64,000 nt of DNA from Juglans regia (GCF_001411555.2 NC_049909.1:8315485-8379484), one strand, 5' to 3'. Counted from the stretch's first letter, positions 22,585 to 34,714 are shown. The notes: generated by a model not told the origin, from the sequence alone. Made by a program: numbers and translations.

Positions 22585-23004
22585 TGTAAGAGTTTTATTT
22601 AAACTCTGTGTTCCGCACACCCATCTTGATAGAGTTTGGAATAGCTCAAAACTTATCAGTTAATAGATGAGTTATAATAGGATAAGAAAAACTCATAAGA
22701 GATAAGATTAACTCTATATCTCTAATCACAATCAAACACAAAGTGTTAGATTTCTTGATGGCCAGAAGTCTATAAATAGTACTGAAGGGATAAGTGTTTT
22801 CACCTACAACATCATTGTGCCTCTAGCCATCGGGAGACACTTGTGAGGCTAAGTTGCTAGGGTGATCATTCTCACATAGTCAGATCAAATTCTTCATAAA
22901 AAAGATGAAGAAATGTACGTCTTTTAACTGTTGTTGTTTTTATTATTGTAGATCATAGAAAATAAAATATCCAATTATTAATGCTCATGTTAAAATATTT
23001 AACA
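22585..23004 (+). repeat. 5' LTR of Copia 3
   Basis: 420 bp, TGTAAGAG...TTTAACA, with a CTATAAATA box at about 22768. It is shorter than the 3' LTR by about 66 bp because of an extra stretch in the latter. Confidence 0.88.
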
Positions 23005-23006
23005 TG

Positions 23007-23018
23007 TGGTATCAGAGC
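23007..23018 (+). other. tRNA-Met primer-binding site of Copia 3
   Basis: TGGTATCAGAGC two bases after the 5' LTR end, a full match to the initiator Met tRNA complement. Confidence 0.92.
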
Positions 23019-23503
23019 TTTAGGTTATAGATTTTTTATGTCTCGATAAAATATACCGCGAATATGTGCTTTCGTGTATTGTAATTTTATTATGTTGCGA
23101 AAGATTGAAAATATTACTTTTTGACCTGACAAAATATTTTATGATGTTGTTTGTAAAACATCGAACTCTACTTTTATGAAAGGATATGCAGTGATACACT
23201 GACAACCATTAATGTATTTCGGTTTTGGCGTACCTATTTCTCCTATTACTATAATTTGCATCTGCCTTTGATTGGGGGTACTTTATATATTTTATATTGT
23301 TTACGTTGCTGCGTGTTGAGGAATTGAAAAACTGATTGTTGTGTTGTGTATAATGATGGAGGAGAAAGTTGAGAAGACATGAGTCGCTGAGTGCTTCGGG
23401 TTTTTGAAGTTTTTTTTCTTATTTCTCCCTTGTTGTATTGTATTTGTGCTGGGTAATGGGTTGAGGAACCGTTGTGTATATATATTGGTCGAGCCACTAT
23501 GTT

Positions 23504-23909
23504 TAGGTGTGAATTCAGTCAGTTCGGTTCGGCCCAATTATTTTTTATTCTTTTTTTTTTAAATAAGATAATAAAAAAAGTTATTTAAATACTAAATTAA
23601 AACTAAGTGAATTATTAATGTAGATTATGTAACTAACTTTATAAAAAAATATTTTATATAATCAATGATAATAAATTAGATGAAAATTACATTATAAATT
23701 ATACAATTATTATATAAATAATATATATTTTTTAATTCGGTCCAATCCAGTCTGGTCTGGGGTGGGAAACCCCTAAACCAGGATCGGATTGAACCTACTT
23801 CGGTCCTCTATTTCTTGGACCGGAACTGGACTGGACCAACTTTGGTCCAGTTAGATCGGGACCGAACCGGTCGATGTTTCCTGTCCGAACCGACTGGCTT
23901 ACACCTCTA
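23504..23909. mobile_element. hAT-type MITE (TAGGTGTG...CACCTCTA)
   Basis: 406 bp with imperfect terminal inverted repeats. The left end TAGGTGTGAATTCAGTCAGTT matches the complement of the right end (TAGAGGTGTAAGCCAGTCGGTT) at most positions. Flanks ACTATGTT and GTTGTGTT agree at 5 of 8 bases, the differences all being transitions, so the 8-bp TSD is decayed. Internal CGGTCC/GGACCG words are shared with the 57542-58233 element. Confidence 0.7.
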
Positions 23910-24530
23910 GTTGTGTTGGCCTGTGAGTGGTGGCCGACAGCTCAACATATAAAGAGCGGCGTAAAATGCAGCATAGAGGGGCGGCGCAGAGGGCTGTATA
24001 TTACCAAATTGGCGCTGCCCCCGCTCGATTGTGAAACTTGTCGTGGGAAAGGGCTGTCGGTGTTGGGAGGAGGCTAGGAACCTCCTCCGCGACACCTTTG
24101 AGATGGTGGCAATGGGCTCTAAAGCCCACTGGCCGCAGCGCATGACGGTGTTCCGGTAAGAAGGGGACTGGGGACATCGACTGCAGGAGGGGACTGGGGA
24201 CACCATGTCATCTTCCCCTCGTCGGCAATGTCCACGGTTGCGCCGAATCGAAGGGAGTTTGGTTTCTCCCAATTCTGTGTACACGGCGCTGCAATTGTTG
24301 ATTCAAGAAGAAGATTAGGATTTCTTCTAACTTCTGAAGGGCCTAGGCCTAGGCCTTGCCCCAGTCCAAAGAGAATTAAAAAATAAAAATCCAGAATCGA
24401 AATTGGGCCTTTAGGCCCTGTACAGTAGGCCCGACCAGGGTCTTTAATGACCAAAGGCCTCACTAATGAACTGGGTTTCGGCCCGGGTTACTAGACCGGT
24501 GTGGTCTAGACCTAGACTGATCAGATTCTA
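23910..24530. other. GC-rich block of unknown origin in Copia 3 leader
   Basis: Clearly GC-richer than its AT-rich surroundings. It contains the near-duplicate GGGGACTGGGGACA at about 24165 and 24190. Minus-strand ORFs at 23907-24284 and 24119-24463 show no known motif. It could be part of a lost LTR or a captured host fragment. Confidence 0.4.
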
Positions 24531-24582
24531 TTATAATATTATTTATATATTAAAAAAATCTGAAATTTTATTTTTCTTTTAT

Positions 24583-24800
24583 GTGCATGTTATTATTGTT
24601 AAATACATGTATTAAATTAAATTATATATATTTTATTATTGGTATATACTTGTATTAAATTAATTTTTATGCATGTTATTATTGTTAAATGCATGTATTT
24701 AATTTTATTAAATTTTCTATACATGTTATTATTGGTATATACATATATTAAAATTTTATGTTCATGTTGTTATTATTAAATACATGTATGAATTGATTAT
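24583..24800. repeat. AT-rich ~70-bp tandem repeat
   Basis: About four degenerate units built around CATGTTATTATTG followed by TTAAATACATGTATTAAATT or TATATAC variants. No coding. Confidence 0.7.
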
Positions 24801-24957
24801 TTTGGCTCTTATTATTATACCATGTATATTTATTTATCCAATACAGAGCAAATGATTTACATCAAAATTTAAGAAAATATTGGTTGCCCGAAGGTACAAG
24901 ATTTTATTAATTTTAGTGACAAATCATTAAACGCCATAGTAAGGTGGATATGATGGA

Positions 24958-25193
24958 GTGAACACTTTGTGTGTCAATATCTACTCCCAAATGAGAGTCT
25001 TGATGACACTACTAGTTCATCCATCAAAAGTAAGGTTGAAGGGACACTTTCTATGTCAGAGTTTATTCCCAAAAGAGAATTCTGATGATACAATTAGTTC
25101 ATCCACAGAATTTAATATTGGTGAGAACACTTTGTGTATCAAGATCTACTCCCAAATGAGGATGTTGATTACACTACTAGTTCATTCATAATT
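24958..25193 (+). repeat. Triple 82-bp tandem repeat, cut by the LINE
   Basis: Three units starting at about 24960, 25042 and 25125, each with CACTTTGTGTGTCA-like, TACTCCCAAATGAG-like and ACTAGTTCATCCA-like blocks. The last unit is interrupted at 25193, where LINE 1 is inserted. Confidence 0.82.
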
Positions 25194-25313
25194 ATAGTAT
25201 TTTTTCTTTCCGTATTAAAAAAATTTCCTCTCTAGGTTTCCAAAGGTTATCTACGTAGAGGCCTCCTTCCACGGCTGTTTGTGTCGTGCCTTGCTTTAGG
25301 TTTCCCGTTGCAA

Positions 25314-26730
25314 ATGGAGGACTCTCTCCATGATCTCTATCAGCGTCTCGCTTTAACTGAGACGAAAAATATAGAGGTGGTTTTGGAACCAGGGAAATTA
25401 GCAGATGCTCTTCTAAGCGGAGGTAAGTGTCTGATAATGAAGTTATTCACTGCGAAGCATTATAATAAAGAGGTGTTCAAGAGTACGTTGCGGAAAGCTT
25501 GGCCTTTGGGGTTAGGGGTGAAGTTCAGAGATCTGGATTCCACTCTCATTCTAGCCAAATTTGAGAACATAAAGGACAAGGAGAGGGTTCTCCGAGAGGG
25601 TCCTTGGTTGTTTGTTAAACATTTAGTTTTAATGTCTGAAGTTGATGGTTGGAGTCAAGTTCACCAGATTCAGATGAAGATGGCTTCCTTTTGGGTACGG
25701 ATTCATGACTTACCTCTTATGGCTCGTACTGATTATGTTGGTCGTTTATTGGGTGTGAAACTTGGTTCTGTTGAGGAAGTGGATGTGGAGGCAGGGGAGA
25801 TGGAATGGGGGGAGTATTTACGAGTATGAGTTGCTTTGTCAATCAATAAACCTTTGCTCAGAGGTTAAAAATTGACGATTGGGGATGGCGAACCAGTGTG
25901 GGTTCGGTTCTCTTATGAGAGATTACCGAATTTCTGCTATTGGTGTGGTTATTTGGGACATGGTGAGAGGGATTGTGCCAATGTAATATGAGAATCTGAG
26001 GTGCATACAGTGAAGGATTTCCCTATGGTATGTGGCTTTGTGCAGGCAATGGGTTTGGAGTTCGCCCACTTGCAGGGAAAAATAGAGGACCCAATCCTTT
26101 GAAACACACTCCAACTTCTCCTTTTGGGTCAAAGGACGCAACGGGAAAGGATGTACCGAAGAAAGGGTCAGATACGGTGGAGGAGGAAGGCGTGGTTTAT
26201 TAGCCAAAAATTCAACCTGAACCGATGGTAGTTACGGTCGGGTGGGTGCGGATTTACAGGAACAAGGCAGTTAAGGGAAGGTTGAGGTGGTCAAAAAGTT
26301 AGGGATGGCTGCTAATGCGAAGGATATTCTGGAATCTTCTGGCCAAGAATTGGGTCAAGTCTCCAGTGTTGTTTTTGGGCCTGATGGGCTAGAAGTTATG
26401 GGCTTTAATGTCACAAGGGTTCGCCAGGAGGGAAATAGTGCCCAAAAACCGAATAGGCTTCAGAGTAAGAAGTGGAAACGCACTTCTCTACTACATGAAA
26501 CGACACCATTTCCTCCTGGGCGAGGGTCGGTGAAGGGGGCTTCTAGAAAACGAAAGGGGCTTTCAAAGGAAGACAATTCTTGTGGAAGGATATCAAAGCA
26601 TCTTCAAGTAGCTCTAGTTCTTTATGATGCAGGAAAGTCTCTTCTTGATGAGGCTGCGAAGGCAGTGCCAAACCTGAGATATCGGCGATGGTTGTGGATC
26701 AGCACCGTCGAGAGCCATGAAAATATGTAG
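25314..26730 (+). pseudogene. LINE 1 ORF1 (DUF4283, CCHC)
   Basis: Starts MEDSLHDLYQRLALTE at 25314, matching ORF1 starts of plant L1s; an in-frame Met 33 bases upstream is less typical. DUF4283 covers residues ~10-165, with REGPWLFVKHLVLM and ASFWVRIHDLPLM. A TGA at 25827-25829 interrupts it. Beyond that stop the frame gives VWVRFSYERLPNFCYWCGYL and GHGERDC, a zf-CCHC_4 knuckle (C-x2-C-x4-H-x4-C). The tail (26287-26730) is basic and low in motifs. ORF1 proteins package LINE RNA. The tail ends with TAG at 26728-26730, overlapping the ORF2 ATG at 26717. Confidence 0.88.
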
Positions 26731-27562
26731 TTGGAATGCACGTGGGCTTGGGAACCCACGTGGCATTCGAACCCTCTATGATCTAATTCAGAGGGAAGGG
26801 CCCGACGTAGTGTTCTTGCAAGAGACTAGACTCTCCACTCGTGAAGTTGAATCCTGTAAGTACAAGTTAGGTTTTCAAAATTGTTTGGCTATTAGTTCTT
26901 AAGGTAGGAAAGGAGGTATTGCGTTATTATGGGATGCAGATGTTGATCTTTTAGTTATTAACTATTCTTTTAATCATATTGATGTTGTGATAAAAGACCC
27001 AAATTTGAGGATGAGACACTGGTTTTTAACTGCTATTTATGGTTTTCCTGAGACTCACTTATGGCATCAAACTTGGCGTTTGCTTAGATTGTTGTGTAGA
27101 GCGAATGATGACCCTTGGATGGTGATGGGGTATTTTAATGAATTAATGTATTCTCATGAGAAATGTGGGGGTAGACCTAGGCCTGACAGTCAGCTTTACA
27201 CTTTCAGAGAGGTTGTCGAAGACTATAATTTGAGGGATTTGGGTTTCTCAGGTCTAAAGTTTACGTGGTCAAATAGGAGACATGGAGATCAATGTATTAG
27301 TGAAAGGATTGATCGGTTCTTGGTCAATTCTGTTTGGTTGGACAGTTTTCCGAACGCTAGAGTAGCTCATGGGGTGGTAGCCTATTCGGACCATTTACCT
27401 ATTTGGGTGAATTTGGAGGGGCCCACTTTTCCCCGTTATGTTAAAAAGTCTTTCAAATTTGAGGCCATGTGGGTTGGTGAGAAAGCTTGTGAAGATATTA
27501 TCAAAGGCATTTGGGAAAAAGGGGTGTTGGTCCAACTACTATGGATGTTGTTTCTGGTTTGA
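26717..27562 (+). pseudogene. LINE 1 ORF2 endonuclease
   Basis: Starts MKICSWNARGLGNPRG, the standard plant L1 ORF2 start. An AP-like endonuclease follows: FLQETRLS (catalytic Glu), a TAA at about 26900, then WMVMGYFNELMYS. The expected GDFNE is GYFNE, so a catalytic aspartate is lost. SWSNR-like KFTWSNRRHGD and YSDHLPIWV (SDH motif) are intact. In family members this domain nicks the target DNA for reverse transcription. It breaks at 27562. Confidence 0.9.
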
Positions 27563-29990
27563 TTAATGAATGTGGAGCTCAACTACAGGGGTGGAATAAA
27601 CAATGCTTTGGAAATGTTCAAACTTAGCTTAGTAAAGCACAGAGAACTCTACACAGTCTACAGGAGAGGGGCCCGGACTTGGTTCCTATAGAAGAGATTA
27701 AGTTTGCAAGAGAAGAGGTACAACTTTGGTTGTAGAAGAAAGAGATCATGTGGAGACAACGTTCAAATGCATTGTGGCTCAAAGAAGGTGATAGCAATAC
27801 TAAATATTTTCCCATGAAGGCATTTCAGCAAAAGAGGAAAAATCAGATTTTAAAGATCCAAGATATCAATGGTCGTTGGCAGGAGGGCTCTCAGAGGGAT
27901 GGGGTTATTCTTGACTATTTCCAAAACCTTTTTACTAGCTCTTTTTAGTTTGTTGATGCTAGTTCTTTGGCTTTCTTGGAACCGTTGGCTAGGAGAGTTT
28001 CAGTTGAGATGAACATGAATCTGATGAAGGAGTTCACAGCAGATGATGTTAAGGAAGCGTTGAATCAGATGAACCCTACAAAAGGCCCCCGGACCTGATG
28101 GCATATCTCCAATATGTTTCCAAAAATATTGGCATGTGGTTGGGGACAATATTACTACAGTAGTACTTGAAGCACTCAACTCAGGTATTTTTCCCTCTAC
28201 ACTGAATCATACTCATATCACTTTGATTCCTAAAAAGAAGTGTGCTATTAAAATGAGTGACTATAGGCCCCCATCAGTTTATGTAATGTGGCCTATAAAC
28301 TTATTGCTAAGGTTCTTTCGAATAGATTCAAATCCGTACTGCAAGCATAATTAGTGAAAGTCAAAGTGCTTTTGTTCCTGGGCACCTTATCTCTGATAAC
28401 GTTTTGATTGCTTATGAGTTGATTAATTTCCTAAAGCACAAAAAGAAAGGTAAAAAGGGGTTTATGTCCTTAAAATTAGACATGAGCAAGGCATACGACC
28501 GCGTTGAATGGGGTTTTATAAAGTCAATTATGAAAGTGATGGGGTTTCATTCGAAGTTTATTGAGCTGATTATGTACTGTATTGGATCTGTCTCTTTTTC
28601 TGTTTTGATCAATGGTGAGCCAAGGGGTCCCATTTTTCCAACTAGAGCGTTAAGACAAGGAGACCCATCATCTCCATATCTATTTTTACTATGTACTGAA
28701 GGACTGATTTCCTTATTAAGAATTGCGGGGCTGAGAAATGAAATTTCTGGGTTGAAAATTTGTAGAGGAGAGCACCGACTATAAATCATCTACTCTTTGC
28801 AGATGATAGTGTTGTCTTTTGTCGTGCGAAGGTGGAAGAAAATAGAAGGATACAAGTGTTATTGGAGAGTTATAAAGCTGTTTCCGACCAAAGAATTAAT
28901 AAAGAAAAAACAACTATTGTGTTTAGTGGTAATGTGAGTGTGGAGCATCAAAATGAGATCAAGAATCTATGGAGTAATGGTGAAATTCAACAATATGATA
29001 AATATTTGGAACTTCCACCTGTTATAGGGAGGTCAAAAAAGAGTGCTTTTCAGTCTATTAAACAAGGGGTATGGCAAAAGTTCAAGCTTGGAAGGAGAAG
29101 TTGTTGTCACAAGGTGGTAAGGAGATTTTGTTGAAAGCAGTAGCCCTATCCATACCAACTTATACAATTTGTTGCTTCCTTTTACCGTCTAGTTTTTGTG
29201 CCGAGTTAGAATGTATGATGTCAAGGTTCTAGTGGGACCAAAAAGGAAATGAGAGGAAAGTGCATTGGTTGAGTTGGAACAGGTTGTGTCAGACAAAGAA
29301 CTCTAGAGAGTTGGGTTTCAAAGATTTAAGAATCTTTAATCTTGCTCTACTTGCAAAACAAGGGTGGAGATTATACCAAAATGAAGGTTCCTTATTGCAT
29401 AGATTACTGAAGGCTAAATATTTTCCCCATACCTATTTTATGAAGGTTGGTTTAGGCAAATGTCCTTATACTTGGAAGGGGATTTGGGAGGCACGTAAAT
29501 GGTTATATGCGGGTTGTAGGTGGCGAATAGGGAATGTGAGGTATGTTAATATATGACAAGATCAGTGGATTCTAGGGCATTTATCCTTGTTGGCAGAAGG
29601 GGTGGGTGGAAGTGAGGGTACTAACTCGGGCTTGGTGGATTCTTTATTTGTTGGTAATGATAGAATGTGGGATATTCAAAAGCTTAGATCTCTCTTCAAT
29701 CCAAGTATAGTCTCAGATATTCTAAAAGTTCCTTTATGTTTTGATAATGTAGAAGATAGAAGGGTTTGGGCTCATGAATGTACTAGATTGTTCAGTGTGT
29801 GTAGTTGCTACAGATTTATCTATGCTCAAGTTGGCTTTCAGTGTGCTAAATCTTCAAACATGCAGGCTCAACAGAAACTTTGGAAGTATTTATGGAAGAT
29901 GAAAGTGCCAAATAAGATTAAAATTTTTGCATGGCGTGCATACAAAGATGGCCTACCTACTGCTGTGAATTTAGTGAAGAGAATGTCTTA
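27563..29990 (+). pseudogene. LINE 1 ORF2 reverse transcriptase
   Basis: Blocks in several frames: SNALWLKEGDSNTKYFP (27770), a GPDGISP block near 28090, HITLIPKKK and DYRPPSVY (28210-28290), [20 protein letters not shown] (28470), [12 protein letters not shown] (28665), HLLFADDSVVF (catalytic FADD, about 28790-28815), INKEKTTIVFSGN, then the thumb region with WLSWNRLCQTKNSRELGFKD (29262). At least five frame changes or stops (for example 27948, 28354, 28784). It would prime on nicked target DNA. Confidence 0.9.
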
Positions 29991-30822
29991 ACAGATTCAA
30001 CCTGTAGACTTTGTTTAACAGAAGAAAAAGATATCACTCATGTGGTAGTCCATTGTGGGGCTGTGCAAGGTTTGTTTCATTTTTATCTCCCTGAATTAAT
30101 ACTGGATAAGCAGCTATCATTGTTCGAGATGGCCTTGCAACTTTGTGAAAGGAATATTTCTGAAAAGTTGTCTACGTTATTTGCTTTGGCCTAGGGCTTC
30201 TGGTATCGAAGGAACAAGTTTGTGAATGACTAGGAACTGTTAGGGCCTACAAGTGTTGCCGAAAATGCCTATGTTCTGCTGAGAAGCCATGCTCAAGTCA
30301 GCATTAAGACACGCAATCAGACTCTGAAACACTATAAATGTCACCCCCCCACGGCTGGTAGCCTGAAATTGAATGTAGATGCTATGGTATTTCCTAAGTG
30401 GGATAAGGCAGGTGTGGGGGCAGTGCTGAGGGATGAAAATGGCAATCATTATGGCATTTAGCCATGCAGAAATTTCCATGGAGGGTTCAAAAGGCATAGA
30501 GCTTCTAGCCATTTTTGGAGGCTTGTAACAATGTGCCACTATGGGTGTCTCCAATCTTGTTATGGAAAGTGACAGCTTGTTAAGTATTGATGCGCTAAAT
30601 GATGATAGCATGACTAATTCTATGTTAGGTGTGCTTTATTATGAGATTAAGAAACTTGCTACTTGTTTTACTACTTGTATGCTTTCTCATGTATATAGGG
30701 AAGTCAATATGGTAGCTCGTAAGTTGGCTAGAAATGCTTTAAAGGTTGAAAGTATGAAGGTTTGGTGGAATTGTATTCCAGACTGTATTTCTCAAACCGT
30801 ATGGTTTGACGATTGTCTGTAA
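29991..30822 (+). pseudogene. LINE 1 ORF2 zinc-binding region and RNase H
   Basis: WKYLWKMKVPNKIKIFAWRA (from 29881) and CRLCLTEEKDITHVVVHCG form the zf-RVT block of plant L1 ORF2. A stop at about 30193 follows. RNase H blocks are LKLNVDAMVFPKWDKAGVGA (from 30361) and MESDSLLSIDALND (from 30562). The frame ends DDCL at 30822, 50 bases before the A-run. Some plant L1s carry this extra RNase H. Confidence 0.85.
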
Positions 30823-31099
30823 TCATTTGTTTTCCAGTTGATGAATGATATTATCATTTTCTATATAAAAAAAAAAGTTCATTCATAATTGTTTAAATTT
30901 TTATTATTGTTTATATGTGTCTAACTCAAAGCATTATGTGACAAAATTTTCTTACAGTAAGCATACCTACATCACTACACTCACAGACTTCATATGTTCC
31001 TATTTTGAATGACTCTAATTTTTCTAACTGGGTTTAGTAGTCAGGTTCATCTTAGGAGTCCTTGACCTGGTCTCATCACTTATAAGTCCAAAATGTTCC

Positions 31100-31589
31100 C
31101 ATTAACTCTTAGTGGCTCGATTTGGGTGCTAATGTTCATGTTTCCATAACCATGCAGGGATACCTTACAAGCCAAACATCAAACCCCAGTGAGCGACTTA
31201 TTTTTATGGAAAATGAGAATAAGGCTAAAGTTTTAGCCATAGGAACTTTTCGTTTAGTTTTGAGTACCGGTCATTATTTAGACCTTCATAACACATTATA
31301 TGTGCCTTTTGTAAGGCGTAATTTGATTTCCTTATGTAGACTAGATACTGATGGTTATTCTTTTTTGTTCCATAATGGTAGATTCAATTTGTTTAGAAAT
31401 AATTTATCTATTGGTTCTGGGTTGCTTTCCAATGGCCTTTATCGACTTTGCCACGATAATACATTTATTAAAAATACCTATACCCAACACCATGAAACAT
31501 GTATTAGAACTAAAAGAAACATGATGAATAAAAATTCTTATGATTTTTGGCATAAAAGATTGGGACACATCTCCAAAGAAATGTTATAG
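31100..31589 (+). pseudogene. Copia 3 protease and GAG-pre-integrase
   Basis: Reads WLDLGANVHVSITMQGYL; the protease motif D-S/T-G is D-L-G, so the active site is altered. LYVPFVRRNLISL and FWHKRLGHISKEML follow, the pre-integrase histidine block. A TAG stops the frame at 31587-31589. This is the first recognisable coding of Copia 3 after the LINE. Confidence 0.85.
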
Positions 31590-32150
31590 AGATTAGTAAA
31601 AGAAAAGATTGTTCCGCATCTTGATTTTACTAATCTTGAAGTCTGTTTGGACTGCATTAAAGGAAAGCAAATTAAACATACTACGAAGGTGCCACAAGAA
31701 GTAAGGAGTTTCTTGAAATAATTCACACAGATATATGTGGACCATTCTCCACTGAATGTTTTGGTGGAGAAAAGTATTTTATCACCTTTATAGATGATTT
31801 TTCACGATTTGGATATATCTATTTGTTACATGAGAAATCTCAACCTATTTTAGTGCTTGAGGTATTTCTCATGGAGGTAGAAAGGTAGTTAGATAGAAAG
31901 GTGAAAATCATCAGTTCGGATCGAGGTGGAGAATACTATGGAAAGTATGACGAATCGGGCCGTAAGCCTGGCCCATTCGCCAAACTTCTTGAACAACATG
32001 GCATTGTTGCATAGTAAACGATGCCAGGGACGCCACTGCAGAACGATGTTGCTGAAAGACGTAATCAGACTTTATCGAATATGGTTAGAAGTATGGTAAG
32101 CAATTCTACCTTACCCAAATCATTGTGGGGGTGAAGCCATTAAGACGATA
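31590..32150 (+). pseudogene. Copia 3 integrase core
   Basis: In shifting frames: VCLDCIKGKQIKHTTK (zinc CxxC), IIHTDICGPFSTE (first Asp), [35 protein letters not shown] (second Asp) and LQNDVAERRNQTLSNMVRS (catalytic-region Glu). The catalytic triad is recognisable, but stops (for example near 31889 and 32015) and frameshifts make it non-functional. Confidence 0.85.
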
Positions 32151-32687
32151 ATGTATATGTTAAATCGCGTTCCTAGTAAGTCAATTCCAAAAACTCCTTT
32201 CGAGCTATGGACTGGTAATACATCAAGTTTAAGGCACATGCATGTTTGGGGTTGCCCAATAGAAACAAGACTTTACAATCCCCATGAAAGAAAATTGGAT
32301 CCTAGAATAGTAAGCGGGTACTTTATTGGGTACCCAGAGAGATCCAAATGGTATAGATTTGATTGCCCTAATCACATTCCAAGAATTACGGAAATAGGAA
32401 ATGCCAAATTCATTGAACTTGGCAAGATCAGTGGGAGAATTGAACCCAAAGATATGATCATTGAGAAAGTACGGGTAGATGTCCTTATACCTGCATCCTT
32501 AGAAAAGATAATGGTTTCTCTAATTGATCATCACAATGATACATTGGAACAAGTAAATGATCACCCATCTCAAAATGATAATACCACTGATGAACCAAGT
32601 TCGGAGTCACCAAAACAAGTTGTCTTACGCAGATCTCAGAGAGATTGGAAACCTGTTATTTTAGCAGACTATGTGGTGTATCTCTAG
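32151..32687 (+). pseudogene. Copia 3 integrase C-terminus and linker
   Basis: Open frame with MYMLNRVPSKSIPKTPFELW, HVWGCPIETRLYNPHERKLD and SGYFIGYPERSKWYRF, the Copia integrase C-terminal region. An acidic Ser/Asn-rich linker and VVLRRSQRDWKP lead into RT. It stops at 32685-32687, where relatives continue. Confidence 0.85.
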
Positions 32688-32689
32688 GA

Positions 32690-33560
32690 ATCTGAATTTG
32701 ACATTGGAATAAGTAAAGATCCACTAACATTTTCACAAGCCATAGAGGGAAGTGATTCTAGTAAATGGATCGATGCCATGAAAGAAGAGTTGAAATCCAT
32801 GGATCAGAATCAAGTCTGGGATCTCGTTGAGTTGCCTAAAAGGAGTAAAAGAGTCAGGTGTAAATGGGTCTTTAAGACCAAACACGACTCAAAAGGCAAT
32901 GTTGAATGATATAAGGCCAGATTTGTTGCCAATAGTTTCACTCAAAAATAAGGCATTGATTACAAAGAGACATTTTCTCCAGTATATAAAAAGAACTCTT
33001 TCAAGATCATTATGGCATTGGTGGCTCATTATGATTTAGAATTATACCAGATGGATGTAAAAACGATATTTTTAAATGGAAGTTTAGATGAAGAGGTCTA
33101 CATGGAGCAGTCAGAAAGCTACTTGAAAAAGGGCAAAGATCACCTAGTATGTAGGCTTAAGAAATCGATATACGGGCTTAAGCAAGCTTCCCGACAATGG
33201 TACTTAAAGTTCAATGATACCATTACTGCCTTTGGATTTAAAGAAAACATCGTTGATCGATATATATACCTGAAGGTCAGTAGGAGTAAGTTCATAATTT
33301 TTATCATGTATGTTGATGATATATTGTTAGCTAGTAGTGATCGTGGCTTACTTTATGAAACCAAAGGTTTTCTCTCTAAGAACTTTGAAATGAAAGATAT
33401 GGGTGAGGCATCCTTTGTGATCAGAATCAAAATCCTTTTGGATCGAAAACAAGGACTGTTGGGATTGTCTCATAAAAGTTACATATAAAGAGTTCTTGAT
33501 AAATTTAGCATGAAAAGTTGTTCATCGTTGGACACTCCAATATCAAATATGATAAGTTTA
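32690..33560 (+). pseudogene. Copia 3 reverse transcriptase
   Basis: Blocks: WIDAMKEELKSMDQNQVWDL, CKWVFKTKHDSKGNVE followed by a TGA, YKARFVANSFTQK followed by a TAA, then an open frame 33012-33488 with DLELYQMDVKTIFLNGSLDE, GLKQASRQWYLKFND and IIFIMYVDDILLASSD (catalytic YVDD). A TAA at 33486-33488 ends it. An internal polyprotein part with no start of its own. Confidence 0.88.
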
Positions 33561-34276
33561 GCCTATCACAATGTCTGAGTGGGAGTGTAAAAAGATAGCA
33601 AAAATTTCATATGCTTCTATTGTGGGGAGTTTGGTATATGCATAGATTTGCACGAGGGCAGACATTATTTTTTGCAGTTGGCATGCTTGGGCGCTACCAA
33701 AGTAACCCTGGGATGTCTCTTTGGAAAGCCGCAAAGAGGGTATTGTGATACCTGCAAGGAACTAAGGATTACTAGCTTACCTTAAAAAGAACGGACAATT
33801 TAGAGTTTACTGGATACTCAGACTCTGATTTTGCTAGTTGATCTAATAGCAGGAAATCCACTTCAAATTATGTTTTCCTGTTGGATGGTGGAGCGATCTC
33901 ATGGAGAAGTATGAAACCAACAATCACTGCTTCATCTACAACGGAGGCTAAGTTTGTGGCGTCCTTTGAGGCCACAATGCATTGTTTATGGCTAAGGAAC
34001 TTTATCTTAGGGCTTAGAGTTATCGACTCTATAATCAGGCCGTTAAGAATTTATTGTAATAATTCCTCTGTAGTATTTTTCTCCGAAAACGATACGTATT
34101 CTAAAGGTGCTAAGCACATGGAGCTCAAATACCTAAGCGTTAAGGAGGAAGTACAGAAACAAACAGTATCCATAGAACATATTAGTACTATGCTTATGAT
34201 AGCAGAATCATTGACAAAGAGTCTAGTAGCGAAGCAGTTTAAAGAACATGTTGATAGAATAGGTCTTATAATATGA
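33561..34276 (+). pseudogene. Copia 3 RNase H
   Basis: Blocks: TGYSDSDFASW, GGAISWRSMKPTITASSTT, EAKFVASFEATMHCLWLRNF, then IYCNNSSVVFFSEND and SKGAKHMELKYLSVKEEV with ESLTKSLVAKQFKEHVDRIG at the C-terminus. Conserved S-T-T-E-A is present. The 33881-34276 frame is open; the upstream half is broken. Confidence 0.88.
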
Positions 34277-34714
34277 ACATGTTAATGAGCTCGTAGATGT
34301 TTTTGAATTCTATTTGGACACTTAATGATATCTATTATGGTTGTTTTGTTTATGTTTTCTTGTCTTTCCACTTTATATGTACATTAAATTGTGTGGATGA
34401 ATGATACCAATATAATGTCTACAATAGAAATGAATTGGAACTCAAGGCATTACAATATTAGCCTTAATTATCTCAATTAAAGATCGTGTTAAATTAAATT
34501 ATTGGTGTTGTGGTACATGTAAGGAAATTTGTAGGTTATATAACAGAGAACCGCCATGACTCGCATTAGTAGCTTGTTTGATACTGATATTATGGAACTC
34601 ATGAAATGTATTTATTTGAGCTATGAAAAGTTTCAGGAAATGAATTTGTGCAATATGGTTAATTTCCTGTAATAAACTCATGAACGGAAAATATTATTTT
34701 ATCGGCATATGGGC

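Larger units (their letters stand above)
25194..30875 (+). mobile_element. L1-type LINE 1, full length, degraded
   Basis: Flanked by a 15-bp target duplication, AGTTCATTCATAATT, at 25179-25193 and 30876-30890, and ending in an A-run after TATA. Two ORFs in plant L1 order are present: ORF1 (DUF4283 plus CCHC) and ORF2 (endonuclease, RT, zinc-binding region, RNase H). It is full length but carries many stops, frameshifts and a changed endonuclease catalytic residue. It is inserted in the leader of Copia 3 and so is younger than that element. Confidence 0.95.
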
